Notes: generated from the sequence alone by a model not told the origin. A DNA stretch of 64,000 bases from Xenorhabdus cabanillasii (GCF_003386665.1 NZ_QTUB01000001.1:62001-126000); one strand, 5' to 3'; positions 17,289 to 26,111 are shown, counted from the first letter of the stretch. Program-made: numbers and translations.

Positions 17289-17653
17289 CAATCTCTTCTA
17301 TTTTCAATATATTAATCAATAAGAAATAATCATGATTGTACTGTCCAATCTAACCTAGATTGTAAATATAGTTATTAACAGCATTTCATTCTGATAATAC
17401 TCTTATTTGTCACTATGATCGCCAATTTATTCAGAAGATTTTAAATTTAATAGGTAATTACGATTGAATTAATTATCATAGTGTTAACAGTGGGATCATG
17501 GTGGTAGATTTTTTAAAAACTTATCTTTATCTGTCAGGCTGGCACACTATGTACTGAAAAATTTGCTTTATTTTGTCTACAGTATGTCGGGAAACCTGTG
17601 CTATTTTCATCGGCTGGTGTGAAACTGGATTCATGCATGGAACACAGTAGAGT
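17289..17653. promoter_or_regulatory. Divergent intergenic region with a 7-3-7 inverted repeat
   Basis: 365 bp separate two divergent genes. CAATCTA-ACC-TAGATTG at 17346-17362 is a perfect dyad about 60 bp upstream of the PRiA4-type gene and may be an operator. No RNA gene or further open frame is evident; the rest is AT-rich promoter-like sequence. Confidence 0.4.
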
Positions 17654-19318
17654 ATGAAGAAAAAAATAATCTCAGGGGTCTATTTGGGGATATTATTGAT
17701 CGCAGCCCTGGTATTAGTATTTGAAAAAAGTGCTGATATCTATCCTGCGTTAGTTTCTGTTGGTGTATTTAGTACCCTCTTCGGACTGGTATTTCTTATT
17801 TCAGCACGCTGGTTGTTTTCCGTGGTATTTACCGGCACCCTTTTTATTATCATCAAATTCCTCAACCAGCTGAAAGTTCACTACTATAAAGACCAACTGA
17901 TGTTCTCTGATTTGAATATTATGCTCGATCCTTCAAATCAGGAAACACTGCGCCACTATTGGTTAGCTGGTCTTGCGGTAGTAGCGATGCTAGGTTGGCT
18001 AATCTTCAATATGTTCCTGAGCTGGAGAAGCGCAAATCCGGTGCGAGGGCTAAAATGGCGGGTGTTGAGTATTGTATTGGTTGCTGCCGGTGTTGGGAGT
18101 GTCAATCTTACCGTCAATGCTTACCATAACGAATGGCAGGCTGAATTACCCAAAGGGCGTGGGACTATGACCAATATGGTTATGTCAGCTAAAGATGTAG
18201 AGTATCAATCTCCTGAATTTGGTGTATCAGCAGATTATTTTTTGCAGCGGGCGAAAAATGTCACTCTGCCTGAACCACTGCCATATGTAAAACCAGCAGA
18301 TGTAAAACCGGATGTGGTTGTATTATTGCAGGAATCTACGGTTAACCCGCATATTTATCAGTTACCGGCAAATACCCGCTTACCAGACCTTTTTATGTTT
18401 CAGCACGATGCGGGGGTCAGCGCGCAAAGTCCACTCCGGGTGCAAACCTTTGGTGGTGGAACATGGCTATCGGAATTCTCTATCCTGACTGGATTAAATA
18501 CTGATGACTTTGGCTCACGTAAAAATTCTGTGTTTTATTTTGTGGTTGATCATCTGCAAAATAGCCTGTTTCGTGCCATGAAAGACAATGGCTATTACAC
18601 TGTGGTACTGACGCCATTTAATAAATCTGCCTATCATGCCGGACATGCGTACCAGACATTGGGTGTTGATCGCATTATCCAGCCACAAGAGTTGGGTTAT
18701 CCAGCAAGTATGGATGAGAATTTGTGGCAGATCAGGACACAAGATGTATTATCTTACGTGAAAACTATCCTGGCTGAGGAGACGGATAAACCTATCTTTA
18801 TTTACGCCCTGACCATGTACGAGCATGGGCCTTATGAAGAGAACCATAGCGACGATTATGGATTGACGGGCAAACTTGAAGATTCATCGGCAGTAGGAAA
18901 ATTCAGCCACTATATGGAAAAGATCACGACATCGGATCCGTCTGTCAAAGAATTCAGTGAATTTGTGGCTAAACGCGATAAGCCGACAGTTTTTCTCTCA
19001 TTTGGCGATCATCAACCAAATATCCATTTTAACCAGTATTCTTCTTCACTGCCTGATCCGGCCTATCTGACCCAATTTACGATGCGGGATAATCTGAAAC
19101 AGGGAGCGCCTATTACCACAGGCAAGCTGACAGATATTTCTTTTCTTGGCGGGATGATTTTGGAAAGGGCTCGGCTAACCGTTCCGCCTTTCTATCAGGC
19201 TAATATAACGATGCGTCATTTATGTGGTGGTGAACTCAATGACTGTCAGGATAAAGCACTGGTGGAGAGCTATAAGCATTATATTTACCAGCAGTTATCT
19301 GTGGCGGGTAAAGAATAA
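17654..19318 (+). CDS. Inner-membrane LtaS/sulfatase-family phosphotransferase
   Basis: A 554-residue protein with about five membrane helices in the first 150 residues (for example 5-22, 36-52, 58-72, 104-122, 136-152) and a periplasmic sulfatase-fold domain. The nucleophile is expected to be Thr229 in LLQESTVNPH, followed by the conserved GGGTWLSEFS, TMYEHGPY and FLSFGDHQPN (Asp-His metal ligands). These are signatures of the LtaS/OpgB/EptA group, which moves phosphoglycerol or phosphoethanolamine from phospholipids to envelope glycans. The acceptor cannot be told from context; a single-gene unit closed by a good terminator. In Gram-negatives a role in glucan or LPS modification is most likely. 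Confidence 0.8.
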   Translation: MKKKIISGVYLGILLIAALVLVFEKSADIYPALVSVGVFSTLFGLVFLISARWLFSVVFTGTLFIIIKFLNQLKVHYYKDQLMFSDLNIMLDPSNQETLRHYWLAGLAVVAMLGWLIFNMFLSWRSANPVRGLKWRVLSIVLVAAGVGSVNLTVNAYHNEWQAELPKGRGTMTNMVMSAKDVEYQSPEFGVSADYFLQRAKNVTLPEPLPYVKPADVKPDVVVLLQESTVNPHIYQLPANTRLPDLFMFQHDAGVSAQSPLRVQTFGGGTWLSEFSILTGLNTDDFGSRKNSVFYFVVDHLQNSLFRAMKDNGYYTVVLTPFNKSAYHAGHAYQTLGVDRIIQPQELGYPASMDENLWQIRTQDVLSYVKTILAEETDKPIFIYALTMYEHGPYEENHSDDYGLTGKLEDSSAVGKFSHYMEKITTSDPSVKEFSEFVAKRDKPTVFLSFGDHQPNIHFNQYSSSLPDPAYLTQFTMRDNLKQGAPITTGKLTDISFLGGMILERARLTVPPFYQANITMRHLCGGELNDCQDKALVESYKHYIYQQLSVAGKE

Positions 19319-19346
19319 CCTGGGCGTTGTGTAAAGATTGCGCAAA

Positions 19347-19380
19347 TAAAACCTACACGGGCTCAATCGTGTAGGTTTTA
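19347..19380. terminator. Bidirectional intrinsic terminator
   Basis: A 13-bp perfect stem (TAAAACCTACACG at 19347-19359, CGTGTAGGTTTTA at 19368-19380) with an 8-base loop and A/T tracts on both sides. It lies between the convergent phosphotransferase and SufR-like genes and can serve both. Confidence 0.85.
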
Positions 19381-19390
19381 TATGTAAGCT

Positions 19391-20056
19391 TTATCTGGCC
19401 TGTTTCGATGGTGTAATGCGGTAAGCGCAGCGTCGTGCACCGTTCAGAATATATTCAGTTCTTTCCACTTGTGCTTGCAGAATTTCCCGAAACATTTTCA
19501 GCTCAGCGCGACAAAAACCCTGGCATATGCTGGCGGCAGCACAGATTGGGCAGTGATTTTCAACAAACAAAACTGAATTATCTTCCTGAACGATATATTG
19601 AGCCATATAACCTTCCTGGCAGCGTATTTTAACCAGACGCTCAATTTTTTCCTGTAATCCAGTTGCTCCTTCCATTGCGGTTTTATAATTATCAGAAATT
19701 TCTTTTTCACGAGATTTGACAATTAAATCTAAAGTTGATTCGCCCAATTGATTGCGGATAATCGTAATCATCTGGACGCTTAATTCTGCATGAGTATTGG
19801 GAAATTTAGCGTTCCCTTTGTCGGTCAGATACCAAAGCTGAATAGGGCGGCCGACCCCCCTTGTTTCTGAGTGGCCTTCAACCAGACCCTCTTTAGCCAG
19901 TTTCACAAACTGTTGGCGGGCTGCTTCTGCTGTGGTGCCTAATATCTTACCAGCATCAGCAGCTTGCATAGCACCTCGCGTTTTTAATAGCATCAATAAT
20001 CGTTCACTCACAGATTGTGGTGGCATCATGCTATTTTCCAAGTCAATGCTTGACAT
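19391..20056 (-). CDS. SufR-like Fe-S-binding transcriptional regulator
   Basis: A 221-residue regulator. The N-terminal winged helix (residues 15-75: LLMLLKTRGAMQAADAGKIL, then VGRPIQLWYLTDKG) resembles the DeoR/ArsR-like domain of SufR. The C-terminal half holds clustered cysteines (CQEGYM, NHCPICAAASICQGFCRAE) fitting the Fe-S ligand set of SufR, the repressor of cyanobacterial suf operons. It is divergent from an MFS exporter across 95 bp that contains a 12-bp perfect palindrome, so control of that exporter (and itself) in response to redox or iron state is a reasonable inference. No suf genes are near. Confidence 0.75.
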   Translation of the reverse strand: MSSIDLENSMMPPQSVSERLLMLLKTRGAMQAADAGKILGTTAEAARQQFVKLAKEGLVEGHSETRGVGRPIQLWYLTDKGNAKFPNTHAELSVQMITIIRNQLGESTLDLIVKSREKEISDNYKTAMEGATGLQEKIERLVKIRCQEGYMAQYIVQEDNSVLFVENHCPICAAASICQGFCRAELKMFREILQAQVERTEYILNGARRCAYRITPSKQAR

Positions 20057-20129
20057 ATTGTTGAACCTGACAGTAATTTATTCCAAGATTTATCTTGTTT
20101 AATTTAACGTAACAAATTTCACAACTCAA

Positions 20130-20141
20130 CCTGAATTCAGG
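20130..20141. promoter_or_regulatory. Perfect 12-bp palindrome in the regulator/exporter intergenic region
   Basis: CCTGAATTCAGG lies 10 bases before the exporter ATG at 20152 and 73 bases from the regulator start. Its position over the exporter ribosome-binding region suits a repressor operator. The binding protein is inferred to be the divergent SufR-like regulator. Confidence 0.45.
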
Positions 20142-20151
20142 AATAATAATC

Positions 20152-21564
20152 ATGGCAATGACTGAGGAAAATCGCTGGAGGGATCTGTTTTCCAGTAAAA
20201 ATGCACCGAGTGCGATAGCGCTTTCACTGGGTGTGGGATTGATGGCTGTTAATACTTTAATTGCGATTACAATTTTGCCCTCCGTTGTAAAGGATATTGG
20301 CGGATTGAACCTCTATGCCTGGAATACAACACTGTTTGTCGTAGCATCTATTATCGGATCGATACTTTCAGCGCGACTATTGAGTGCATCAGGTGCAAGA
20401 AATGCTTATTTGGTTGCAGCCCTGGTTTTTTTCATCGGTAGTTTATTTTGTACTTTCGCACCTACAATGGAAATTATGCTGATTGGGAGAGCCATTCAGG
20501 GGCTTGGCGGTGGATTTCTCTTTGCACTTTCTTATTCAATGATTAATCTGGTGTTTGCACAATCGCTTTGGCCACGAGCGATGGCATTAATTTCAGGGGT
20601 ATGGGGGGTATCAACCCTGATCGGGCCAGCTATTGGCGGTATTTTTGCTGAAATGAATGTGTGGCGTTATGCGTTTGGCATTATGTTGCCTATTACTTTG
20701 TTGTATGCCTTATTCACTTATCGGATTCTTCCCCAAAAACAGGTAGAGAATACAACGAAAACAGCTTTACCTGTTGTGCAGCTTATTCTGCTATCCGCTG
20801 CTGTACTTGCAGTTTCCTCGGGGAGTTTGTCACAAGATGTGCGTATCAATATTCTTGGCATTGTTACAGCAGTAATATTGATATCCTTATTGGTTATCTA
20901 TGAACCCCGAACTTCGGCAAAATTATTTCCAGAAAATGCGTTGAATTGGCACTCTCCCCATCTGATCTTATTCGCTACTATATCGCTTTTAGTGATAGGG
21001 TTGGCGGGTGATGTTTTTGTTCCCTATTTTCTGCAAATTCTGCATGGGCAATCTCCTTTAGCTTCTGGTTATATGGTTGCCACTGCGGCAGTGGGTTGGA
21101 CGATTGGAGAAATGCTCAGTGCTAGTTGGCAGGGTGAGAAAATTCGCTTTGCGATTGTAAGTGGTCCTGCCTTTATGTTTATTGGTATGTTGATATTGCT
21201 TGTAATGTTGCCCTATCAGTCAGCGGGAGAGTGGAAAATAATACTACCGATAATTTTTGGCTTAGGGCTGTTTGGTTTTGGTGTCGGTTTTGGTTGGCCT
21301 CATTTGTTGACCCGCATTTTGCAGGTTTCCAGTGATACTGATAAAAACATTGCCGGCTCATCTATTACTACCGTTCAGCTATTTGCCACAGCATTTGGCT
21401 CTGCATTGGCTGGCATGGTCACCAACATATTTGGATTTTATCAGCCCGGCGGTATTGAGGGCGCAGTTTCTTCTTCCCATTGGTTATTTTTACTTTTTTC
21501 TATTGCACCAATATTGGCGTTATTGACGGCATGGAAATCAGCAAGGATTACAGTAGTAAAATAG
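20152..21564 (+). CDS. MFS drug exporter, DHA2-like
   Basis: A 470-residue major facilitator protein with about 14 predicted membrane helices. Family motifs are present: the motif-A-like GSILSARLLSASGARNA loop after helix 2, LIGRAIQGLGGG in helix 4 and GVWGVSTLIGPAIGG (motif C, an antiporter mark) in helix 5. The substrate is unknown; DHA2 members expel cationic drugs, dyes or secondary metabolites by proton antiport. The start could also be the ATG at 20158. It is divergent from the SufR-like regulator, which probably controls it. In a metabolite-rich Xenorhabdus-like host, self-resistance or natural-product export is one possible role. Confidence 0.85.
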   Translation: MAMTEENRWRDLFSSKNAPSAIALSLGVGLMAVNTLIAITILPSVVKDIGGLNLYAWNTTLFVVASIIGSILSARLLSASGARNAYLVAALVFFIGSLFCTFAPTMEIMLIGRAIQGLGGGFLFALSYSMINLVFAQSLWPRAMALISGVWGVSTLIGPAIGGIFAEMNVWRYAFGIMLPITLLYALFTYRILPQKQVENTTKTALPVVQLILLSAAVLAVSSGSLSQDVRINILGIVTAVILISLLVIYEPRTSAKLFPENALNWHSPHLILFATISLLVIGLAGDVFVPYFLQILHGQSPLASGYMVATAAVGWTIGEMLSASWQGEKIRFAIVSGPAFMFIGMLILLVMLPYQSAGEWKIILPIIFGLGLFGFGVGFGWPHLLTRILQVSSDTDKNIAGSSITTVQLFATAFGSALAGMVTNIFGFYQPGGIEGAVSSSHWLFLLFSIAPILALLTAWKSARITVVK

Positions 21565-21761
21565 GCAAATGGTATAATCTGTGCATTGGCTTTCTATGGA
21601 AAACCAATGCACAAGAAATATTGTTTTTTGCAGAATATCAGCCATATTAACTTCTTAAATACCCAGCAATTCATTTAGATAATTACAATATTAGACGTCA
21701 CAAGATAGGTAAATATAATATGATGCAGAAAGATGTTATAAAATAAAGCTAAGGATATTTG

Positions 21762-22823
21762 ATGTTCATGATTTCCAATCTACCAATGGATGGTTTAAAT
21801 ACCAGCACAAAACACCGCCAAAGATATAGCCGCTCAATAATAAAACATATTTTGATACTATTTATGCTCTTCTTTAGCATAAGCAGTGTATCAGCAAAAG
21901 AGGTCCGACAAGAGACGACGCTCGTTGAAGTTCCGGCACTTACCCAGAGTGTAACGGATGTATCCAATATCCTAACCAAGAATGAACACCAGCGTCTGAC
22001 CCGCAAACTGAAAAAATTGCAATCAGAACACAAAGTGCAAATGGCGGTTTTGATTCTTCCAACGACAGGGAGCGATAGTGTCGAAACTTTTGCTTCCCGC
22101 GTGTTCACTGAATGGAAACTAGGCAGTAAACAACGTAATGATGGCATCCTGTTTTTGGTGGCATCAGATGATCATAAGATGCGTATTGCCGTTGGTTCCG
22201 GCCTTAAAAAGCAACTAACGGAAACTAAACTGGCAAATATTTTACGTAAGGATGCAAGGCTGGCTTTCAAAGAGGATGACTATTATGAAGGTATCAGTAA
22301 TAGCATTGAGTCCCTTGAGTCCTTGGTAAAACAATCGTGGCAAGAGCAAGCGTCGCAAGAAACATCAAAGATTACTCAGGCTTTTGAAGACGATAACAGT
22401 GATACTTCCGACAACATATCAGACAAAGATTTTTCGAATCTGCTGATTTTTTGGCTGATCGGCCTGATATCTTTGCCCTTGCTGGTTTTCCGTAAAGATG
22501 GCAGGTTTAAACGTTTCCTCAAGAGTGCATCAACAGTGGCTGTCTGTACTTTTGTACTCAGTTTGGTTGGCATTTTTCCTGCTATCCCGTTGGGATACTA
22601 TCTGATGATTTTCTTCCTGCCAGTAATTTTGATACTTGTTGTGCTCTTTTTCGGTGCTTCGTTACTGGGCAGTTTATTCAGTAGCCTCTTTGGGGGGTTA
22701 TTTGGTGGTTCCGGTTCAGAATCTCCTGCTATTGCTACTGAGAGTACGGAAAACCCTAACGATGACAGTTTTTCCGGTGGTGGCGGAAAAAGTGACAATG
22801 ATGGTGCATCAGGGGATTGGTAA
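21762..22823 (+). CDS. TPM-domain membrane protein (YgcG family)
   Basis: About 353 residues. A signal or anchor helix near residues 28-45, a periplasmic TPM domain (about 60-185: VTDVSNILTKNEHQRLTRKL, VFTEWKLGSKQRNDGILFLV, MRIAVGSGLKKQLTE), two or three membrane helices (225-310) and a low-complexity Gly/Ser/Asp tail (FSGGGGKSDNDG) typical of the family. TPM proteins occur in all domains of life, with roles proposed in photosystem II repair and membrane-protein quality control; no enzymatic activity is certain. Start chosen at ATG 21762, six bases after AAGGAT; TTG 21759 and ATG 21768 are alternatives. Single-gene unit with its own terminator. Confidence 0.85.
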   Translation: MFMISNLPMDGLNTSTKHRQRYSRSIIKHILILFMLFFSISSVSAKEVRQETTLVEVPALTQSVTDVSNILTKNEHQRLTRKLKKLQSEHKVQMAVLILPTTGSDSVETFASRVFTEWKLGSKQRNDGILFLVASDDHKMRIAVGSGLKKQLTETKLANILRKDARLAFKEDDYYEGISNSIESLESLVKQSWQEQASQETSKITQAFEDDNSDTSDNISDKDFSNLLIFWLIGLISLPLLVFRKDGRFKRFLKSASTVAVCTFVLSLVGIFPAIPLGYYLMIFFLPVILILVVLFFGASLLGSLFSSLFGGLFGGSGSESPAIATESTENPNDDSFSGGGGKSDNDGASGDW

Positions 22824-22848
22824 TCTGTTTGGTTAGCACCTGATTGTT

Positions 22849-22897
22849 AAGCAGACATACTTTTTATATGTAATATAAGAATATGTCTGCTTTTTTG
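22849..22897 (+). terminator. Intrinsic terminator after the TPM gene
   Basis: AAGCAGACATA (22849-22859) pairs with TATGTCTGCTT (22882-22892), followed by T's. The 11-bp perfect stem begins 26 bases after the TPM stop. Confidence 0.85.
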
Positions 22898-22925
22898 ATT
22901 TGATTTTGTGTTTTTGTACGCTTAA

Positions 22926-23003
22926 CTAAAATAAATAGCTCAATATTTCTTCAGAGGTAAGTTCAATCTCAAATTCCTCTCGCGGTATCCATAGATCATC
23001 CAC
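22926..23003 (-). pseudogene. 25-codon C-terminal remnant, family unknown
   Basis: Directly after the exporter stop a GTG-started frame reads VDDLWIPREEFEIELTSEE and then ILSYLF before TAG. It is acidic, ordered-looking and complete at the C-terminus, so it is probably the tail of a gene whose front was replaced when the exporter arrived. I do not recognise the family; an immunity or antitoxin tail is a guess. Confidence 0.35.
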
Positions 23004-24218
23004 TTAATGATTTTGAGCCAGTTGCTTGTGCCCTTCATTGTTAATAAAGCAGGACAGACAAAGCACTATTGTTGCCAGAATCAGGCAATAAGCGATAATC
23101 GGCCAGCTAGTCTCATTGGATAAAAGTGTAATGGTGAACGTCCCGACCATCCCTGACAGTAACCCCCCTAAGCAAAAATAGAAGGCCGTAACAGTACCAG
23201 CGATATGGTCGAATCCCCGAAGCGCTCCATTTGGCGCCACAGAAACCCCTGTAGAAATGCCAACACCAATAAGCCACATTGGGGCGATGAAGCCAAGGAC
23301 CGATTCAGGCATGAGTAGCTCTCCAACTGCCAGCAATAGTGCTCCTGCCACCAGGCAGCACATTCCTGCCCGTAACATATTCAGCCTTCCCCACCGAACA
23401 ATCGCACCTCCTGCAATTCGCGAAGTCACCATCATTGCGATAGCCACAGTTGCAAATAGCAAACTGAAGGTAAGCTGCGATAATCCTTGCCGGCCTGTCA
23501 TTACCCAGGGGGCAGTTGAAAGAAAGACGAAGAAGCTCCCCATTCCTGCACTGTAGCAGAGTGTGTACAGCCAGAAATTCAGACGCTTTACAGGAAGAAG
23601 TAGTTGCGACCACTGTAACCCTGCCGACCGTTTCTGCCGGGTCTCTGGATAGAGTTTCCAGGCTGTAATAACAGCGACTGCCATTGCACATCCTAATAAA
23701 CCAAAGATTGCGCGCCACCCTAGCCAGGTGTTAACCAGCGCTCCTAGCAAAGGCCCTACTGCCGGAACCATAGCAAGCATGGAGCTGAGTAAACCATAGA
23801 TGATATTGCTTTCCTTACGCCCCGAATAGATGTCGCGTACAGCCGCGAATATGGCTACGAGACATGCCGAAGCACCACAAGCTTGAATAACTCGGAGACC
23901 CAAAAAAACTTCTGGGGATGAAGTTATAGCAAGGCCGAATGAAGCAACGATGTAAGTAATTCCACCACTAAGCAAAACAGGACGACGACCGAACCGATCT
24001 GACAGCGGGCCGAATAGAAGCTGGCCGGCTCCTATTAGAACCAGGTATACCGTCAACGTTAGCTGGATTGTTCCTGTTCCGGCACCAAGTACATCGGCCA
24101 TGAGAGGAACGACGGGCAGATACATATCCATACCCAGTGATGCCAGTAAATCGAATGGGGATAACAGTAATATTGTGGTGGTAAGAGAATATCGCCAGGA
24201 AAAATCTTTTGAGTGCAC
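23004..24218 (-). CDS. cmlA: CmlA/FloR-type chloramphenicol exporter (MFS, Bcr/CflA group)
   Basis: A 12-helix MFS exporter of 404 residues. It is very close to CmlA: FSWRYSL near the start, LLLSPFDLLASLGMDMYLPV, LLFGPLSDRFGRRPVLL (motif A), LRVIQACGASACLV, SMLAMVPAVGPLLGALV (motif C) and LNFWLYTLCYSAGMGSFFVF are near-identical strings. Expected activity is proton-driven efflux of chloramphenicol (perhaps florfenicol). The GTG at 24218 is chosen because AGGAG lies eight bases before it and the protein then starts like CmlA (VHSKDFSW); an upstream in-frame GTG at 24296 would add 26 residues that CmlA lacks. Base composition is richer in GC than the flanks and the gene abuts a truncated frame, which indicates horizontal transfer. 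Confidence 0.85.
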   Translation of the reverse strand: MHSKDFSWRYSLTTTILLLSPFDLLASLGMDMYLPVVPLMADVLGAGTGTIQLTLTVYLVLIGAGQLLFGPLSDRFGRRPVLLSGGITYIVASFGLAITSSPEVFLGLRVIQACGASACLVAIFAAVRDIYSGRKESNIIYGLLSSMLAMVPAVGPLLGALVNTWLGWRAIFGLLGCAMAVAVITAWKLYPETRQKRSAGLQWSQLLLPVKRLNFWLYTLCYSAGMGSFFVFLSTAPWVMTGRQGLSQLTFSLLFATVAIAMMVTSRIAGGAIVRWGRLNMLRAGMCCLVAGALLLAVGELLMPESVLGFIAPMWLIGVGISTGVSVAPNGALRGFDHIAGTVTAFYFCLGGLLSGMVGTFTITLLSNETSWPIIAYCLILATIVLCLSCFINNEGHKQLAQNH

Positions 24219-24235
24219 GAATCCATCTCCTAAAG

Positions 24236-24291
24236 TTAAGGAATTGGCGGCGTGCTCATAGAATTGAGAGGTTCTTGAGGACGCCGCAACA
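24236..24291 (-). promoter_or_regulatory. Candidate leader-peptide attenuator of the exporter gene
   Basis: An inverted repeat with 12-base arms and one mismatch (24247-24258 with 24276-24287) lies upstream of the AGGAG. It overlaps a tiny frame (24259 to 24236) encoding MSTPPIP, stop. cmlA is classically controlled by drug-induced stalling in a leader starting MST. Here the stem does not cover the AGGAG and the leader lacks a clear ribosome-binding site, so the mechanism is uncertain. Confidence 0.4.
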
Positions 24292-24296
24292 ACCAC

Positions 24297-24863
24297 ACTA
24301 TGGTTGCTACGGCTTATCTATCTGTTGTGTGTTTTTTGAGGGGACTCATATATAGTTATCCTGTAGTGAGTTCGTATCGTAAGATCTTCACGCTGAGATG
24401 CAAAGAGCCTTAAATTACGTGTGATACTTTATAGGTAATTGTTAATCTTTTCTAACCATTTTTGCTTGATGACAGAAATGGTATTTGTTTATCTGTGAGC
24501 ACTGGCTGAAATTGCCGATGGGTGGTAGTTAAGCTTGAGCTAAGCAAGAATTCCTGCTTAGACTATCTATGACTCAAGTTTGGATCATCTATGTGTCTCA
24601 AAAATGATGGAAATTTCCATAACCTTTATAATCAAACAGATATAGATAAAACACGATAATTACTTTTGATATTTCCGAAGGGGGGCGGGTAGACGTCCAT
24701 GTCTGGATTGATATGAGATCAATAACAATGATGTCTACGGTTATATCCCTGTTATCACCTGAGAATGGCTCTTCAGACTCTATTTTAAACCCGGCAGCCA
24801 TTACAAATGCCAGCGTCGTGCCTTTGCTGAAGTCCAGTGCGAGCTGCTAAGTTAGTTTCCAAT
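24297..24863. other. 566-bp region without a recognised gene
   Basis: AT-rich sequence upstream of the exporter. A 67-codon leftward frame (24801-24598) resembles nothing I know. The region probably contains the exporter promoter and a scar from its insertion; no repeats that would define an insertion boundary were seen. Confidence 0.3.
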
Positions 24864-25613
24864 TTATAAACCACCGCATAAGTCTGTAAAGCTTCCGGTC
24901 ACGAATGAAGCTTCGTCACTAAGTAGCCAAAGAATCGCATTTGCAACCTCTTCAGGCGTTCCACCTCTTTGCATCGGGAAGTTCTTGGCAATACGATCAA
25001 CTCTAGAAGGCTCGCCTCCATCAGCATGAATATCGGTGTAAATGCCTCCCGGACGAACGCAGTTGACTCGTATGCCGTCAGCGGCGACTTCTTTAGATAA
25101 TCCTGTAGTAAAGGTATCAACTGCACCTTTCGACGCAGCATAATCAATGTATTCGAAAGGTGAGCCACTTTTCGATGCACCTGATGAAACGTTAACAATT
25201 GAACCTCCAGAGCCTCCTCTAGAAATAGACATACGCTTAATCGCCTCAGAAGAGCAATAAAAATGACTCATTACATTGGTCAATAGTACTTGTTGAAATC
25301 GTTCCCCATCCATATCAATTAAGGGCATTTTTTGTTTTAAGATTCCAACGTTATTGACAAGGTGAGTAATACTTCCTAACTGAGTATCAATGTTATCGAA
25401 CATTTTTTTTACTTGATGCTCATTGGAAACGTCAGCACGTACAGCGATACATTTGGCACCCAGATTCAAAATCTCATCACGGACTTTAAACGCAGACTTT
25501 TCATCGTTTAAATAATTTAAACATATAGAGTATCCTTTATTTGCTGCCAGTATAGCGGTAGCCGCTCCAATACCTCGACTAGAGCCTGTAACTAAAAGTA
25601 TTTTTTCGTTCAT
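24864..25613 (-). CDS. Short-chain dehydrogenase/reductase (FabG-like)
   Basis: A 249-residue classical SDR. Cofactor loop TGSSRGIGAA (about 10-19), a second basic site near VRADVS, the NNVG motif near 88, and the catalytic set Ser (VSSGASKS), Tyr-x3-Lys (YAASK, near 158-162), then VRPGG and the C-terminal GSFTDLCGG. It is NAD(P)-dependent; the substrate is not inferable, though the closest general resemblance is to 3-oxoacyl-ACP or sugar (glucose 1-)dehydrogenases. ATG 25613 is preferred to 25616 because AGGA is then correctly spaced. Immediately upstream in the same direction is the tail of a truncated membrane protein, so the gene probably lost an operon partner. Confidence 0.8.
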   Translation of the reverse strand: MNEKILLVTGSSRGIGAATAILAANKGYSICLNYLNDEKSAFKVRDEILNLGAKCIAVRADVSNEHQVKKMFDNIDTQLGSITHLVNNVGILKQKMPLIDMDGERFQQVLLTNVMSHFYCSSEAIKRMSISRGGSGGSIVNVSSGASKSGSPFEYIDYAASKGAVDTFTTGLSKEVAADGIRVNCVRPGGIYTDIHADGGEPSRVDRIAKNFPMQRGGTPEEVANAILWLLSDEASFVTGSFTDLCGGL

Positions 25614-25622
25614 CATTATCCT

Positions 25623-25785
25623 ATTTAGTAGTATTACTTGACAAAACTAACTTGAAATAACCAAACGCAGATAAATAAGAAAACGCAATTGCTATTAGCA
25701 TATAACTATACACATACCAGTCACTTACAGAAACGTACTTTGTTACTGCGGGGTAAAGTAGCACTGGGAACATATCAATCTGAGT
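25623..25785 (-). pseudogene. C-terminal fragment of a membrane protein
   Basis: Reading leftward to TAG at 25623, the frame gives about 50 residues including LLYPAVTKYVSVSDWYVYSY and a hydrophobic helix MLIAIAFSYLSAFGYFKLV. It has no start; upstream sequence merges with prophage remains near 25780. It looks like the last helix of a transporter or permease that preceded the SDR gene. The family cannot be named. Confidence 0.45.
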
Positions 25786-25919
25786 GGAGATTACATCTGG
25801 CGTAATAACCTTAAGATGGGGTCAGGAAAATACCGCCCATTACGCGCTGTCAATACTGGGCTGTAAAAAAACAGTCTTGGTGTGGGATATTTTCCGTTTT
25901 CCAAACGGACCCCTAACAA

Positions 25920-26030
25920 ATATTGGGATATGCCAACATACAACAGACGACGGCGTATGCGCACTTAGCACCCGATTATTTGCAGTTAGCAATTACATTG
26001 AATCCATTGAGTGAAGGTATAGAAATCTAG
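25920..26030 (+). pseudogene. int: 3' remnant of a P2-like phage integrase (first copy)
   Basis: The frame ILGYANIQQTTAYAHLAPDY followed by LQLAITLNPLSEGIEI, stop, is the C-terminus of a P2-type tyrosine integrase. It includes the region of the nucleophile Tyr (TTAYAHLAPDY). Everything upstream is lost or scrambled. The same protein end recurs at 31.5 kb, also on the plus strand and also about 125-135 bp before an A-rich att-like sequence, so this is a separate, older or tandem prophage remnant. Confidence 0.75.
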
Positions 26031-26037
26031 TAGCCAT

Positions 26038-26111
26038 AAGCAACTGTAGGTAACAAAAGTGTTAACACGAGTGTCCACACTTGGAAATTTTTAACTCGTC
26101 TACAGTTGCTT
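26038..26111. repeat. 12-bp perfect inverted repeat flanking the integrase tail
   Basis: AAGCAACTGTAG (26038-26049) and CTACAGTTGCTT (26100-26111) are exact reverse complements with 50 bases between. The repeat lies between the integrase stop and the att-like sequence, where integrase arm sites or a terminator would be expected. Its role is unknown. Confidence 0.5.

Noticed and set aside
24598..24801. 67-codon leftward frame upstream of the exporter
   Set aside because: No ribosome-binding site, no recognisable family, composition like noncoding DNA.
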